Shown here piece by piece: positions 1-9,853 of a DNA stretch of 64,000 nucleotides. The stretch is from Amyelois transitella. Lineage: Eukaryota; Arthropoda; Insecta; Lepidoptera; Pyralidae. The first letter of the stretch is position 1; the number at the start of each line of letters is the position of its first letter. The stretch lies in the NCBI RefSeq assembly GCF_032362555.1, contig NC_083536.1:7068001-7132000 (forward strand). Reading direction: 5' to 3'. The translations under genes and the position numbers were made by a program. The notes under the pieces were generated by a model that searched no databases, was not told the DNA's origin, and saw nothing but the letters and a program-made list of their open reading frames with translations.

Positions 1-668
1 TTTCTTTCTTTGTGTGATAAATTCTTCTTGATGTGAGAGTGTATTGTTACTAGATGTTGTAATTATTTCTTTCTTTTGATCGATTTTCTGTGATATATCT
101 GTCAAAGAAAAGCTGTTTGTGGACTCAATTTCAGGATCAGTAATCGTCTTATGACCTGAGATTGAAGCCTTTGGCGTCGATGAGCGGACAGGTCTTTTTT
201 CAGTTATACATTTCAGACAGGTCCAATCATTCTACTTGTTCATAATGCGGAAAAATTGATAGGATATACTTTGGCAGTCCAGGTGATAGTGATTTTTACA
301 CTGTTTACGTTTTAGATAGTCTTTTCCAGTGATACTCTTTTTACATACATACATACATACATATGGTCACGTCTATATCCCTTGCGGGGTAGACAGAGCC
401 AACAGTCTTGAAAAGACTGAATGGCCACGTTCAGCTATTTGGCTTAATGATAGAACCGAGATTCAAATAGTGACAGGTTGCTAGCCCATCGCCTAAAAGA
501 GGAATCCTAAGTTTATAAGCCTATCCCTTAGTCGCCTTTTACGACATCCATGGGAAAGAGATGGAGTGGTCCTATTCTTTTTTGTAATAGTGCCGGGAAC
601 CACACGGCACTCTTTTTACATTTGAAACATATCTGTGGTAGTGATGCCATTTTTCTGTTATTGTTCAT
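1..668 (-). pseudogene. PHD-type zinc-finger ORF (retroelement ORF1-like), split by a SINE and running off the left edge
   Basis: Read on the minus strand, an ATG at 668 opens a short frame whose first pair of cysteines (ICFKCKKS) ends exactly at the SINE insertion. The frame resumes at about 333 on the other side with CKNHYHLDC and then WTCLKC. Together these give the ordered Cys/His pattern of a PHD-like finger. A Ser/Thr/Lys-rich tail (KASISGHKTITDPEIES) runs to base 1. An in-frame TAG lies between the last two cysteine groups, near 232. PHD-finger proteins of this kind are common as the first ORF of insect retroposons; a host origin is not excluded. The 13-bp target duplication supplies both copies of the sequence around the break, so the ORF predates the SINE. 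No neighbouring pol can be assigned, because the left flank is outside the window. Confidence 0.55.
343..608 (-). mobile_element. SINE-like retroposon with (TATG)n tail, copy 1
   Basis: About 265 bp closely matching the copy at 4779-5038. On its sense (minus) strand it begins GCCGTGTGGTTCCCGGCAC and ends in a (TATG)n tail, the same kind of tail as the RTE elements in this window. That suggests, but does not prove, mobilisation by RTE machinery. It is flanked by a 13-bp direct repeat ACTCTTTTTACAT at 334-346 and 609-621; the last four bases overlap the tail repeat. It has no coding capacity. Confidence 0.8.
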
Positions 669-1003
669 GTTTTTAATTTTTGGAGTCCTCTAGTGGTAAG
701 TTTTATTACTATTTCGTGGAAATCGATGATGCTTTTGTTGGTGTTTATGTTGATGCCAATCTCGCCTAGATGTCGCTAGTAGAAAAGTTTTGGTTGTTCC
801 ACTAGAGATGGCGTTAAAGTTCGTGTTAGAGAGAAGGTGTACTTATTGTTCACTCGATAAGGTTGAAGTTTGCATTGTCAAGATTATTGTTTACAAATTT
901 CAAAGTTCATTAACCGTCACTTAAAATTGATTTTCACTTTTTGGTCACTGAATATGTATAGATAGTAATTGTTTCCACTTACTTAATTAATTCTTGTCCT
1001 TGT
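669..1003. other. No gene; probable upstream region of the PHD ORF
   Basis: AT-rich sequence between the ATG of the PHD-finger ORF and the end of the gypsy integrase. No frame looks coding. The stretches at 775-815 contain short motifs such as gatgtcgctagtag and ccactagagatggcg, which are frequent in insect retroposon leaders. Beyond that I see nothing that can be named. Confidence 0.4.
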
Positions 1004-2066
1004 TTATAAGATTTTTATAGTTTCTAAAGGTTTATTCATCTGTAGTCCGGGTATTTGTTCAAGTGGCTCGCCAAGTGGTTCGCCATACACCAACTCAGCC
1101 GATGAGCTTTGGAGGTCTTCCTTAAAGGCGCTCCTGATGCCAAGGAGAACAAATGGTAGGGTCTCCGTCCAGTTGAGACTTGCGTGACATGTGATGGCTG
1201 CCTTCAGCTGCTGGTGGAAGCGTTCAATCAAGCCGTTGCATTGTGGGTGGTATGCCGTGGTCTTCCGATGATCAAAACCAATGGATTTCGACAGCTGCTG
1301 AAATAGCGCTGACAGGAACTGTCGTCCGCGGTCGGTAACGATCTCAGTGGGACAGCCGTATCGGGATACCCAACAAGCTACAAAAGCTTTGGCCACTGTT
1401 TTGGCGGTGATATCGGTAAGCGGCACAGCTTCAAGCCATCGCGTAAAGCGATCGACGAGTGTGAGACAATACCGATATTCACCGTCAGGGGGTAGTGGGC
1501 CGACGAGGTCCAACTGGACATGTTTGAATCGCGCTGAAGGTAAATCATGCGTACCTATAGGTGACGCGACGTGTCTGTTTACCTTCGAGCGCTGGCATAC
1601 CAAACATGCCTTTGTCCACTCTCGGCAGTTTTTCCGCATCAGTGGCCAGACAAATCGTTGTGCAACGAGCTTGGCTGTGGCATTGGCACCGGGATGAGAA
1701 AGCGAATGAAGGCAGTCGAAAACTTGTCGACGCAGTGCCTTGGGAACAAAGGGCCTGGGGGCCGGTGTACTGACGTCGCAGTACAGTTCAGTACGACTCC
1801 CAGGTACGTTCATTTTCTGGAGGCGTAAAGACGTTATGCCTTGAAGGTGTTCTGATAGCTCGGGGTCTGTGGCTTGGAGTTTGGCCATGACTTCGAGATC
1901 TACGGGTATATGCAGTTCACAAATGCGGGAAAGCGTGTCGGCAATCGTTGTCCTTGCCAGAGATGTGACGCACATCCGTTGTGAACTGCGAAATGAAATC
2001 GAGATGTCTATACTGACGTGGCGAACAGTTACTTTTCCGCTCGTGGAAAGCGAAACATAAAGGCTT
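1004..2066 (-). pseudogene. Ty3/gypsy integrase with the end of RNase H (CsRn1-like element), broken
   Basis: Integrase of an LTR retrotransposon, which would insert element cDNA into the genome. The frame carries the end of the RNase H region (ADTLSRI), a zinc-binding region ending CLVCQRSK, and the DDE core: Asp in [10 protein letters not shown], Asp in IVTDRGRQF and Glu in [10 protein letters not shown]. Upstream, at about 1960-2050, RNase H-like residues ([14 protein letters not shown]) lie in another frame, so there is a frameshift. The sequence stops at 2066, where a Jockey fragment begins. RT is absent. The matching protease and gag lie at 3159-4270 on the same strand, so this is one minus-strand element interrupted by non-LTR insertions and a deletion. 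Confidence 0.85.
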
Positions 2067-2639
2067 ATTTATTTATTTTTATTTATTTAAACTTTATGCA
2101 CGAAAATGTACAACAGGTGGACCTAATGCCACAAGGCATTCTCTGCCAGTCGAACCTTTGGACCAAACTGAGATGGACGTACGGGTGGTGCAATGAGTGT
2201 AAAAAAAATATATAATAATAATAAGAAAAATATGAATAATAGAATACCTTATACACCCACATATAATATAGTTTACATATATAAGTTTGAAGATAAATAT
2301 ATACAGTACCTATATAAAATAAACATACATATACTACATAAGTTGGATGATTGTGTAGAGTTTAAAAATAAAACTACTGGTCAAAAAGATGTTTATGGAC
2401 TTGCTCCCTGAATGCAAATCTATTAGGCGCTTTCCGAATAGATTCAGGAAGGGAATTCCACAGTCGGATGGCTTGTACTTGGAATGAATTCGACATGAAT
2501 CCAAGGCGATGGGCAGGAGTGGCCAGAAGAAGGTTATCAGAAGAGCGAAGGGATCGAGCGTGGGTAACGCTTAAAAGTGGGAACTTCGATTTAAGATAAT
2601 CTGGAGCGAAAGGATCGTTGAGAATAGTATACAGTATGG
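2067..2639 (-). mobile_element. Jockey-type non-LTR retroposon, 3' end fragment
   Basis: On the minus strand the part near 2400-2636 reads as the C-terminal tail of a Jockey-like ORF2, with NSFQVQAIRLWNSLPESIR and, further upstream, LNDPFAPDYLKS. It is followed by a 3' UTR and an A-rich tail made of AAAT repeats at 2063-2090. Comparable tails appear in this window at 5455-5590 and 12575 onward. The 5' part of the element is missing, as is usual for reverse-transcription truncation. It sits inside the gypsy element, between the RNase H remnant and the RTE fragment. Confidence 0.75.
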
Positions 2640-3158
2640 ATAGGATTCTAGTGGGCGTGTTGGTCCCGACATTAATGTATGGATGTGAAAGTTGGGTATG
2701 GCAAAAGAAGCACGAAAGCAGAATAAATGCAGTGGAAATGAGAGCGTTAAGGAGTATGTTGGGTGTGAAATTGAGTGACCGGATAAGGAACAGCGTGATA
2801 AGGGAATGTTGTGATGTGAAAGAAGATGTAGTTACAGGAATAGAAAAGGGTATGTTGAGATGGTTCGGTCATGTGGAGAGGATGAATGAAAACAGGTTGA
2901 CTAAGCAGATATACATGAAGAGTGTGGAGGGAAAGGTCGGAGTGGGAAGACCTAGACGAACATATCTTGATCAAATTAAGGACGTCCTGGTAAAGGGTCA
3001 GGTCAAAAGTACCCGAAACCGCCGAGCTTGCATGAAGAGAGTTATGAATGTGGATGAAGCAAAGGAAGTATGCAGGGATCGTGGCAAGTGGAAAGAGGTA
3101 GTCTCTGCCTACCCCTCCGGGAAAGAGGCGTGATTTTATGTATGTATGTATGTATGTA
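2640..3158 (+). mobile_element. RTE-like non-LTR retroposon, 5'-truncated 3' fragment
   Basis: The frame ending at 3133 encodes the C-terminal region downstream of an RTE-type reverse transcriptase: VLVPTLMYGCESWVWQKK, GMLRWFGHVERM and a final AYPSGKEA. It is almost identical to the end of the longer RTE copy at 19191-20176. The stop is followed within a few bases by a (TATG)n tail, typical of RTE elements with very short 3' UTRs. RT and endonuclease are missing, so the copy cannot move by itself. It begins inside the Jockey fragment, which it therefore postdates. Confidence 0.85.
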
Positions 3159-3599
3159 CACCGTGGTTTTGCGGGTGGCTACTCTAGTAACAGTGCTGAC
3201 ATTGGTTAGGCTATCGATTAACTTTTGGTTCCTGATATCAACGGTAAGTTGGTAAAATGATAAAAAATCTACGCCAATGATAGGTTTTGTAACGTCAGCA
3301 ACCACAAAGCGCCATGGAAAATTCCGGCGTAAACCTAAATTTAAGTTTAGTTGTATATAGCCATAAGTGTCGATAGCCGAACCATTGGCAGCACTCAATT
3401 GATAGTCGGACTTCGCACGGGTACGGTGCTCTCTAAGTGCAAAAATAGGGTACACACATATATCACTACCAGTGTCTATTAAATAGTCTATGTTGCTCGA
3501 GCGATCCTTAACGAAAAGGCGACCGGTGTAAATCTGGCAGTCGTCCGTCGCCATCACTGACTGCCGGGAAGGTTTCCCGATTCGAAACGGAAGTCGCAC
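3159..3599 (-). pseudogene. Ty3/gypsy aspartic protease (CsRn1-like element)
   Basis: The minus-strand frame contains the retropepsin active-site motif YLIDTGSDICVYP, then the second conserved block KPIIGVDFLSFY. The residues after VATRKTTVY are read into the RTE tail and are not part of the protein. The frame differs from gag. RT, which should follow, has been lost or displaced by the 2067-3158 insertions. It belongs with the integrase at 1004-2066. Confidence 0.85.
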
Positions 3600-4270
3600 G
3601 GTTTCACACAGTATTTCGCGTTAGATCCGTGTTTATGATGATACCAACAGACTGGAAAGCGCCGATAGTTGGATTGGGACCTCTGAGTACGCGATGACGA
3701 TCCGCTGCGTGTACTGGATCAATGGCCTCGCTCCCGTTGACGCGGCTGTCGGCTCATTTGCATCTGGAGCGCGCTGACCTGCTTTGTCAACTGCGCCACC
3801 TGCTGTGTTAGGAGATCGATTGATGATGACGGTGCTGACGAAGACGTGGCGGCTACTTGCTGTGTCGGAGTCGCTATGTCGTGCACACGATCGGCTAGTT
3901 CCGCGAGAGCGTCCAGCGACAGCGAGGGTTGCGAGGCGATGATCGGCTGCAATCCCGTGGGTAACCTGCTAGTCCAGATCGTCTTCAAAAAGTCGTCAGG
4001 TATGGCTGGTCCAGCGAGATGTTGCAGGTGCCGGAGAAATTGCGACGGCTTGCGTGTGCCAAGCTGCTCGTGCATCAGTAGCTGCTTCACCTTATTTTCG
4101 CGCGACACAGACAAACGCTTAATCAGCTCGGACTTCAGGCGCGCGTAGTCAGCTGGACCGGTGAGAATATCCTCTACTTCGGCTGCGTACTGTCTATCCA
4201 GCGTTGCAAGGACGTGGTAGAATTTAGTTTGGTCGTCAGTTATCCTCATAATAGCAAACTGTCCTTCCAC
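3554..4270 (-). pseudogene. Gag of the CsRn1-like gypsy element
   Basis: The first 183 codons contain a capsid-like segment (KLKSELIKRLS-type helices, QFLRHLQHLAG, DFLKTIWTSRLP) and a coiled stretch near LTQQVAQLTKQVSALQMQM. A stop at 3719-3721 interrupts the frame. Reading on in the same frame gives an Arg/Ser-rich linker and a Cys/His module (CWYHHKHG, then CVKPC), then a stop at 3554. This atypical Cys/His module is, to my knowledge, characteristic of CsRn1/Kabuki-type gags and is the main reason for the clade assignment. The N-terminus is lost at 4270, where R1-type sequence begins. Confidence 0.75.
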
Positions 4271-4551
4271 TCCCTACAGTCTTTTGGGAAAAAGGTTTTA
4301 GCCAGTAGACCCGACGACTCCTCCCCGCTAAGGATCCTCCCATTTTGCACGAGAGGTGTGTCCTCCTCCCTGCTTGCGGTGCGGCCAATCACCCTGGATA
4401 TCCCCTCCCACATCGTCTCGCGGTCCTGCTTCTCGCAGAACCACTTCCAACTGGCGGTTCGAGCCTGCTCCGACGCCAGGCGGTACTCTACTTTGGCTTT
4501 TAGATACTGTTCGACCACCCATGCACGGCGGGTCGGCCCAGCGCTCGCCAC
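4265..4551 (-). mobile_element. R1-clade non-LTR retroposon fragment
   Basis: The minus-strand frame reads an endonuclease-RT linker of R1/TRAS type: WKWFCEKQDRETMWEGI, then GRILSGEESSGLLAKTFFP. Such linkers precede the RT domain in arthropod R1-clade elements. Only about 95 codons survive, bounded by the gag fragment and by the inverted-repeat element beginning at 4552. It is a dead fragment. Confidence 0.55.
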
Positions 4552-4647
4552 CTTGTAATAACAAGTAGATCCTCATCCTTTTTATAGATTTAAGATTGTT
4601 TAATTTTTATATTGTATGACAGAGTTGAAAGGAATGAGTGTCTTAAA

Positions 4648-4677
4648 CCACTCAGTGTGCGAGCGCACACTGAGTGG
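4648..4677. repeat. Short perfect hairpin inside the inverted-repeat element
   Basis: A 14-base arm CCACTCAGTGTGCG is followed after one or two bases by its reverse complement. It lies near the inner end of the left arm of the MITE-like element. Confidence 0.8.
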
Positions 4678-4778
4678 CTGAAGATTGAGAAAGGTTTATA
4701 CTGACACAAGCACTCGAATCCTCATATAAGGATTTCAGTGCTCGTATTAAGAGACTGCTCACCCCATGCATAGAAAGT

Positions 4779-5038
4779 ACATACATACATACATACATAT
4801 GGTCACGTCTGTATCTCTTGCGGGGTAGACAGGGCCAACAGGCTTGAAAAGACTGAATGGCCACGTTCAGCTTTTGGCTTAATGATAGAATTGAGATTCA
4901 AATAATGATAGGTTGCTAGCCCATCGCCTTAAAAAAGAATCCCAAGTTTGTAAGCCTATCCATTAGTCGCCTTTTACGACATCCATGGGAAAGAGATGGA
5001 GTGGTCTTTTTTTTTGTATTGGTGCCGGGAACCACACG
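4779..5038 (-). mobile_element. SINE-like retroposon with (TATG)n tail, copy 2
   Basis: Second copy of the family at 343-608, with the same head (GCCGTGTGGTTCCCGGCAC on the minus strand) and the same (TATG)n tail. It is bracketed by a perfect 11-bp target-site duplication GCATAGAAAGT at 4768-4778 and 5039-5049. It lies inside the inverted-repeat element and so postdates it. Confidence 0.85.
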
Positions 5039-5227
5039 GCATAGAAAGTGCTGACCACAATTCATTCCACTCAACTCTGTCTTACAATAAAAAAATTAAA
5101 CAATCTCAAATTTATAAAAAGGATGAGGATCTACATGTTATTACAAGACAAACTATCGTGGCACTTTGAGTTACAAAGGCAACCATTTTTCTTGCAGAGA
5201 CACCTTTTTGACCTTGGTCGGAACAGT

Positions 5228-5392
5228 TTTAACTGGCTCTCTTCGGAAAAACGCGTGTTGTCTAGTAAGAACTAGTTTTAACTGATATTTAATTTTGAGC
5301 ATTAGTTAATTCTAGTTTTAACAAAGGCATTTAGTAAAAACTAGTTCTAACTAGGGAAAACGCGTTCTAAGTAAAAACTAGTTTTAACTGTA
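5228..5392. repeat. Cluster of ACTAGTTTTAACT-like motifs
   Basis: Five versions of a motif related to ACTAGTTTTAACT occur in 165 bp (near 5230, 5270, 5310, 5340 and 5382). Two of them are preceded by a GGAAAA(A)CGCGT block, at about 5243 and 5353, which implies a degenerate tandem unit of about 110 bp. There is no ORF. The purpose is unknown; it could be the subterminal repeats of a lost DNA transposon. The rest of 5148-5454 is AT-rich and otherwise unassigned. Confidence 0.5.
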
Positions 5393-5454
5393 ACATATAT
5401 ACGAGTATGTATATAGCAGATAACATGTAGAGATTATTTACTCTCTCATGACTG

Positions 5455-5590
5455 AGTCAGAAACATCTGGACCACGTGCGACTTAAAACTGGCGCGGCCG
5501 GCTCAGAGAAACTTGAACGGAATCGGGAAGTGCATTCCAAAGTCTAACAGCTGTAGCAGCGAAAGAATTCGAATAAAAACCTGTACGGTA
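5455..5590 (-). mobile_element. Jockey ORF2 C-terminal fragment (left part; continues at 9854)
   Basis: The minus strand reads NSFAATAVRLWNALPDSVQ, the conserved C-terminal block of Jockey-like ORF2. The sequence immediately upstream in the protein is found at 9854-10143, on the far side of the copia element. The copia therefore inserted into this Jockey copy. Confidence 0.75.
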
Positions 5591-5787
5591 TGTTAGAGAT
5601 TTGTGAACGCAATCAAATTATATAGTCTGTGGTAGCTCCCCCCCCCCCCTTTTTTTTTTTTGCTCTCGCTCTCTGGTATACATACGTCGATCTCTGTGAA
5701 CACTGTTTTTGTGCGCTAATTTATTGTAATAAAGTAATTTACATATCTATAACATCCAGTTTTTATTTTCTTGCTCTAAAATCATCA
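5591..5787 (+). repeat. 5' LTR of the copia element
   Basis: 197 bp starting TGTTAGAG and ending TCATCA, directly before the primer-binding site. It contains an unusual C-run followed by a T-run (about 5640-5661). It matches 9665-9853 closely apart from the run lengths and a few substitutions. Confidence 0.85.
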
Positions 5788-5799
5788 TGGTAGCAGAGC
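5788..5799 (+). promoter_or_regulatory. Primer-binding site complementary to initiator Met-tRNA
   Basis: TGGTAGCAGAGC immediately follows the LTR. It is the complement of the 3' end of insect initiator methionine tRNA including CCA, the primer used by many copia elements. Confidence 0.85.
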
Positions 5800-5937
5800 G
5801 TAGTTACCAAGTAAGAAAATAAAGTTATTAGTTTGTTCCCTGAAAGTATTTTGTGCTGTCAGCCATTTTGAGGTTAGAAGTTTGCCGCGTGAAAAATACC
5901 GGCTACAGCAATCTTTTGTTGAAAGTACACTGCAAAA

Positions 5938-6788
5938 ATGTCGAATGCCGGACACAATCCTTTCCACATCGATAGACTTGTCGGAAGAGACAATTATGCT
6001 AGTTGGAAATTCGCTGTACAGGCATATTTCGAGCTGGAAGAATTGTGGTGCTGCGTCACTGGAACAAACTCAGATACAAAGAAGGAAACAAAAGCTAAGT
6101 CAAAGCTAATCTTGTTATTAGATCCAATCAACTATGTGCATGTACAGAACGCAATTACATGTAAAGATGTCTGGGAAAATTTGGAGAAAGCTTTTGACAG
6201 TTGTACAGGAGGGTAGCTTTGCTGAGAGACCTCATAAAAACTACTTTGGATTCTTCAAGAAATGTTGATGATTACGTTAACAAGATAATGTCGAGTACAC
6301 ACAAGCTTAGAAATATTAAGTTCAATATTGATGATGAATGGCTCGGAACGCTGATGTTGGCAGGCTTACCTGAGACGTATAAGCCTATGATTATGGGATT
6401 GGAGAGCTCCGGAATCAAGATCAGCGCAGACGCCATTAAAACAAAACTCCTGCAGGAAGTACAATGCTCAGAGAGCTCAGCGTTCTTCACAAGGAAAAAG
6501 GGTGTGAGCCATGTTAACAATATATCGAAGTTCAACAAAGGGCCCAGATGTTATAAGTGCAATAAACATGGCCATATTGCAAAGAATTGCTATAGCAATG
6601 TGAATAAGAAGAATTTGAAAAGTAAAAATAAAGAAGAAAGCAAGGAAATAGGTTTTATTGCAGCATTTTCAGCTTCTTCACAGTCCATGCATCCTGATTT
6701 ATGGTATGTGGACTCAGGTGCTTCGATGCACATGACAAATAATTGTCAATCTATGTATGACGTCCAGGTCCACCGATACCATCAATAA
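5938..6788 (+). pseudogene. copia gag and protease
   Basis: The ATG at 5938 opens a gag with the typical copia N-terminus (NYASWKFAVQAYF, DVWENLEKAF). A frameshift near 6205 moves the reading to the next frame, where gag continues (LLRDLIKTT, LAGLPETYKPMIMGLES). It then reaches a CCHC zinc knuckle CYKCNKHGHIAKNC and the protease motif WYVDSGASMHMTNN. The frame shifts again near 6780, just after the protease active site, so the polyprotein is cut into three pieces in this part alone. Confidence 0.88.
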
Positions 6789-6819
6789 CAGTTGCCAGTA
6801 ACCGTTACCTGTTAAAAGT

Positions 6820-9553
6820 ATGGGAAAGGTAAATTTATTGATGCAAGGTGATGAAGGGAGTAAAATTCAGGTAAGGCAAGTGCAATACATACCTAAACTT
6901 GCAGCTAATTTGTTGTCTGTCAGTGCCTTGGTGAAAAATGGTTGTAAAGTAATTTTTAGAGACAAAGGCTGTGATATCTATGATCATAATAATAAACTCT
7001 TGTGTTCAGCAACATTAGTGAATAATTTATACCAATTAGACACACACCGAGAAGTATATTGCAACCTTACATGTTCTAATAACCTAAATGATGTTGTTTT
7101 GTGGCACAGAAGGATGGGCCACCTGAATTTTACAGATGTTAACAAGTTACCAGAGTGTGCAGAGGGTGTCAATCCTTTCCCTGACAAAAGTAGAAGCTCG
7201 ATCACCTGCACCACCTGTATCATGGGAAAACAATCCAGACTGCCCTTCAACAATAAAGGTACGAGAGCATCGGAGCCCCTACAGCTTGTCCACAGCGATC
7301 TCTGTGGACCCATGGAACAAGTATCACTCGGAGGTATGAAATATTTTGCTACTTTCATAGATGATTACACTATAAAAGTGTATGTATATTTATTGAAAAA
7401 CAAATCGAATGTGCTTGATGTTTTTAAAGATTTTAAGAGCAAGATAGAGAATGAACTTGACAGAAAGATTAAATCTATTCGTTCAGATAATGGTAAAGAA
7501 TATGTCAGTACTGATTTTGAAGGTTTCTTGCGCAAACATGGTATCGAACATCAGACTAGCACTCCGTATACTCCGCAGCAAAATGGACTAGCTGAGCGCA
7601 TGAACCGCTCACTAGTGGAAAGAGCAAAGAGCAAAGTGTATGTTGTTTGATGCCAATTTGTCAAAACAATATTGGGCTGAGGCGATAGCAACAGCAGCCT
7701 ATGTGATTAACCGATCTCCAACAAAATCACTTGATGGTAAAACCCCAATAGAATTATGGAGTAGCAGGAAACCAAACTTGTCTAATTTGAGAATTTTTGG
7801 CTCTGAAGTTATGGTACAAATACCTAAAGAACGACGTCAGAAATGGGATGCTAAGTCTAGAAAATTAATATTTGTTGGATATTGCGAATTCACCAAAGGA
7901 TACCGCGTACTTGATCCTAGCACAAATAAAATAATTAAAAGTAGAGATGTGGTGTTCCTAGAAAGTATTGAAGGAAATAATAATAACATTTACCTACCTT
8001 GTGCGTCTAACAGTAGTCCAACAGCAGTACAGCTACCTGAGGAGACCTGCAAAGAGGAGATAGAAGAAAACCTACCTGAGTCTTCTGATGATGAGTACCA
8101 GTCTGGCGACAATGATGATTCAACCTATTTACCAGAAGAATCGATTGAGTTGGAGACACCGATACGTAATATAAATCTGCGCCCACGGCGAAATGTCGAA
8201 TACAGAGAAGAAGACGAGCCTGATGTGAGTTATTTTTGTCCTATATTTAATCTAAATGATCCAAAGACATTAGAGGAGGCTCTTTCATCTTCGCATGCTG
8301 ATCAGTAGAAGAAAGCCATGCAGGAAGAATATGATTCTTTACTCCAAAATAAAACCTGGTCATTGGTTGACTTACCATCAGATAAAAGGGCATTGCCCTG
8401 CAAATGGGTATTTAAAACCAAAACTAATGAGAAAGGAGAGGTCATACGCTTTAAGGCAAGATTGGTCATCAAGGAGTATGCTCAGAAGAAAGGTAGTGAT
8501 TATGAAGAGGTATATGCACCAGTGGTAAGATATACATCTATACGGTACTTGATAGCCCTAGCTGCAAAGTATGTATGATCTGGAAATGTCACAGATGGTT
8601 GCTGTAAGTGCATTTCTACAGGGTGATATAGACACTGAGATTTATATGTCACAACCCGATAACTACAGGAAAAATAACCAGGTATGCTTCCTTCATAAAT
8701 CAATTTACGGACTTAAGCAGGCTAGCAGACAATGGAATATTAAGTTGAATTCTGCACTACTTAATATTGGATTAACTAGATCAAAGATTGATCCTTGTCT
8801 GAATCATTCAACAATGATATTCATTGCAGTCTGGGTAGATGATTTCTTAATATTCACCAGTTCTACTATAACTAGAAAAGAAATTGAAGAAAAATTGAAA
8901 GCAGAATTTAGTATGAAAGACTTGGGAGACGTGAAGCAGTGTATAAGTATAAGCAGGAATCGAAAAACAGGTGTGATATTGTTAGATCAAGAGAAATACA
9001 TTAACATGATGTTGAAACGTTTTGGCATGTCTGAATGCAAACCAGTCCGTACTCCTATTGAAGTAAATGAAAAATTTGAAAAGAATTCTGAAGACACGGA
9101 TATTGATATTCCATTCAGAGAGGCGGTAGGATGTCTAATATACCTTGCACATGTTTCCAGGCCTGATATTACCTTTGCTGTGAGTAAACTGAATCAATTC
9201 TGCAACAATCCAGGACATCAACACTGGCTTGGAGTGAAGCGAGTTATGCGATATCTCCAGGGCACAAAGGACCTAAAGATGTGCTATAAAAGGGAAGAGT
9301 CTCATAGCATAATAGGATACTGCGATGCTGACTGGGCTAGCGACTCACTGGATAGAAGATCATGCACGGGTTATACTTTTCTGTTTCAGAATGCATGAAT
9401 GCATCTATATCATGGAATTCAAGTAAACTAGCTCTTTCTACTGCCGAGGCTGAGTATATGGCAATGGCGTCGGCTACCCAGGAAGCTTTGTGGCTACAGC
9501 AGCTACAAGCAGAGCTTGGCCAAGGCGACGATGGTGCGCTTCTTATATACTAA
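6820..9553 (+). pseudogene. copia pol: integrase, RT and RNase H
   Basis: The order is: pre-integrase zinc region (HRRMGHLNF, CTTCIMGKQSRLPF); integrase core with Asp in HSDLCGPM, Asp in IRSDNGKEY and Glu in GLAERMNRSL; a linker; RT with the VWVDDFLIF motif; RNase H (GYCDADWASD, STAEAEYMAM). Breaks: a frameshift near 7638, TAG at 8306-8308 where the frame simply continues, a frameshift near 8571 and another near 9380. Where copia RTs read QMDV at the first catalytic aspartate, this copy reads QMVAV, so the RT would be dead even if the frames were intact. Confidence 0.9.
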
Positions 9554-9664
9554 ATTTTTGTTTGTTAACAGTTGTAATATGGTAGCTGATAACTTAACTA
9601 AAGGAACCACTTTTGAGAAACATTTGTATTGTATAACTAAAATGGGATTGCGTTCTGTAGGGAG

Positions 9665-9853
9665 TGTTAGAGATTTGTGAACGCAATCAAATTATATATT
9701 CTGTGGTAGCTCCCTCCCCCCCCCCCCCCTTTTTTTTTGCTCTCGCTCTCTGGTATACATACGTCGATCTCTGTGAACACTGTTTTTGTGCGCTAATTAA
9801 TTGTAATAAAGTAATTTACATATCTAAAACATCCAGTTTTTATTTTCTTGCTC
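9665..9853 (+). repeat. 3' LTR of the copia element
   Basis: Starts TGTTAGAG after the purine-rich stretch TTCTGTAGGGAG and matches the 5' LTR up to TTCTTGCTC. The terminal TAAAATCATCA of the 5' LTR is missing. The following bases belong to the Jockey host copy. Confidence 0.85.

Larger units (their letters stand above)
4552..5147. mobile_element. Inverted-repeat (MITE-like) element interrupted by a SINE
   Basis: Bases 4552-4640 and 5057-5147 are imperfect inverted repeats of about 90 bp, both starting CTTGTAATAACA at the outer ends and containing GTAGATCCTCATCCTTTTT. The centre holds a near-perfect short hairpin (4648-4677) and the SINE at 4779-5038. No ORF is present. A foldback MITE is the simplest reading. 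I could not find a convincing target-site duplication, so the superfamily is unknown. Confidence 0.6.
5591..9853 (+). mobile_element. Ty1/copia LTR retrotransposon (degenerate)
   Basis: Complete layout: 5' LTR, primer-binding site, gag, protease, integrase, RT, RNase H, purine-rich tract, 3' LTR. The domain order, with integrase before RT, defines Ty1/copia. The coding region is broken by at least four frameshifts and one nonsense codon, so it is not autonomous. It interrupts a minus-strand Jockey copy. The 3' LTR lacks the last nine or so bases, and no target-site duplication is visible, so a small deletion has removed that junction. Confidence 0.92.

Noticed and set aside
1347-1828. Several open frames of 70-116 codons on the plus strand
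   Set aside because: They are antisense to the gypsy integrase on the minus strand and have no domain of their own.
5640-5661. C-run plus T-run as a possible regulatory tract
   Set aside because: It lies in the copia LTR and differs in length between the two LTRs, as simple slippage would produce.
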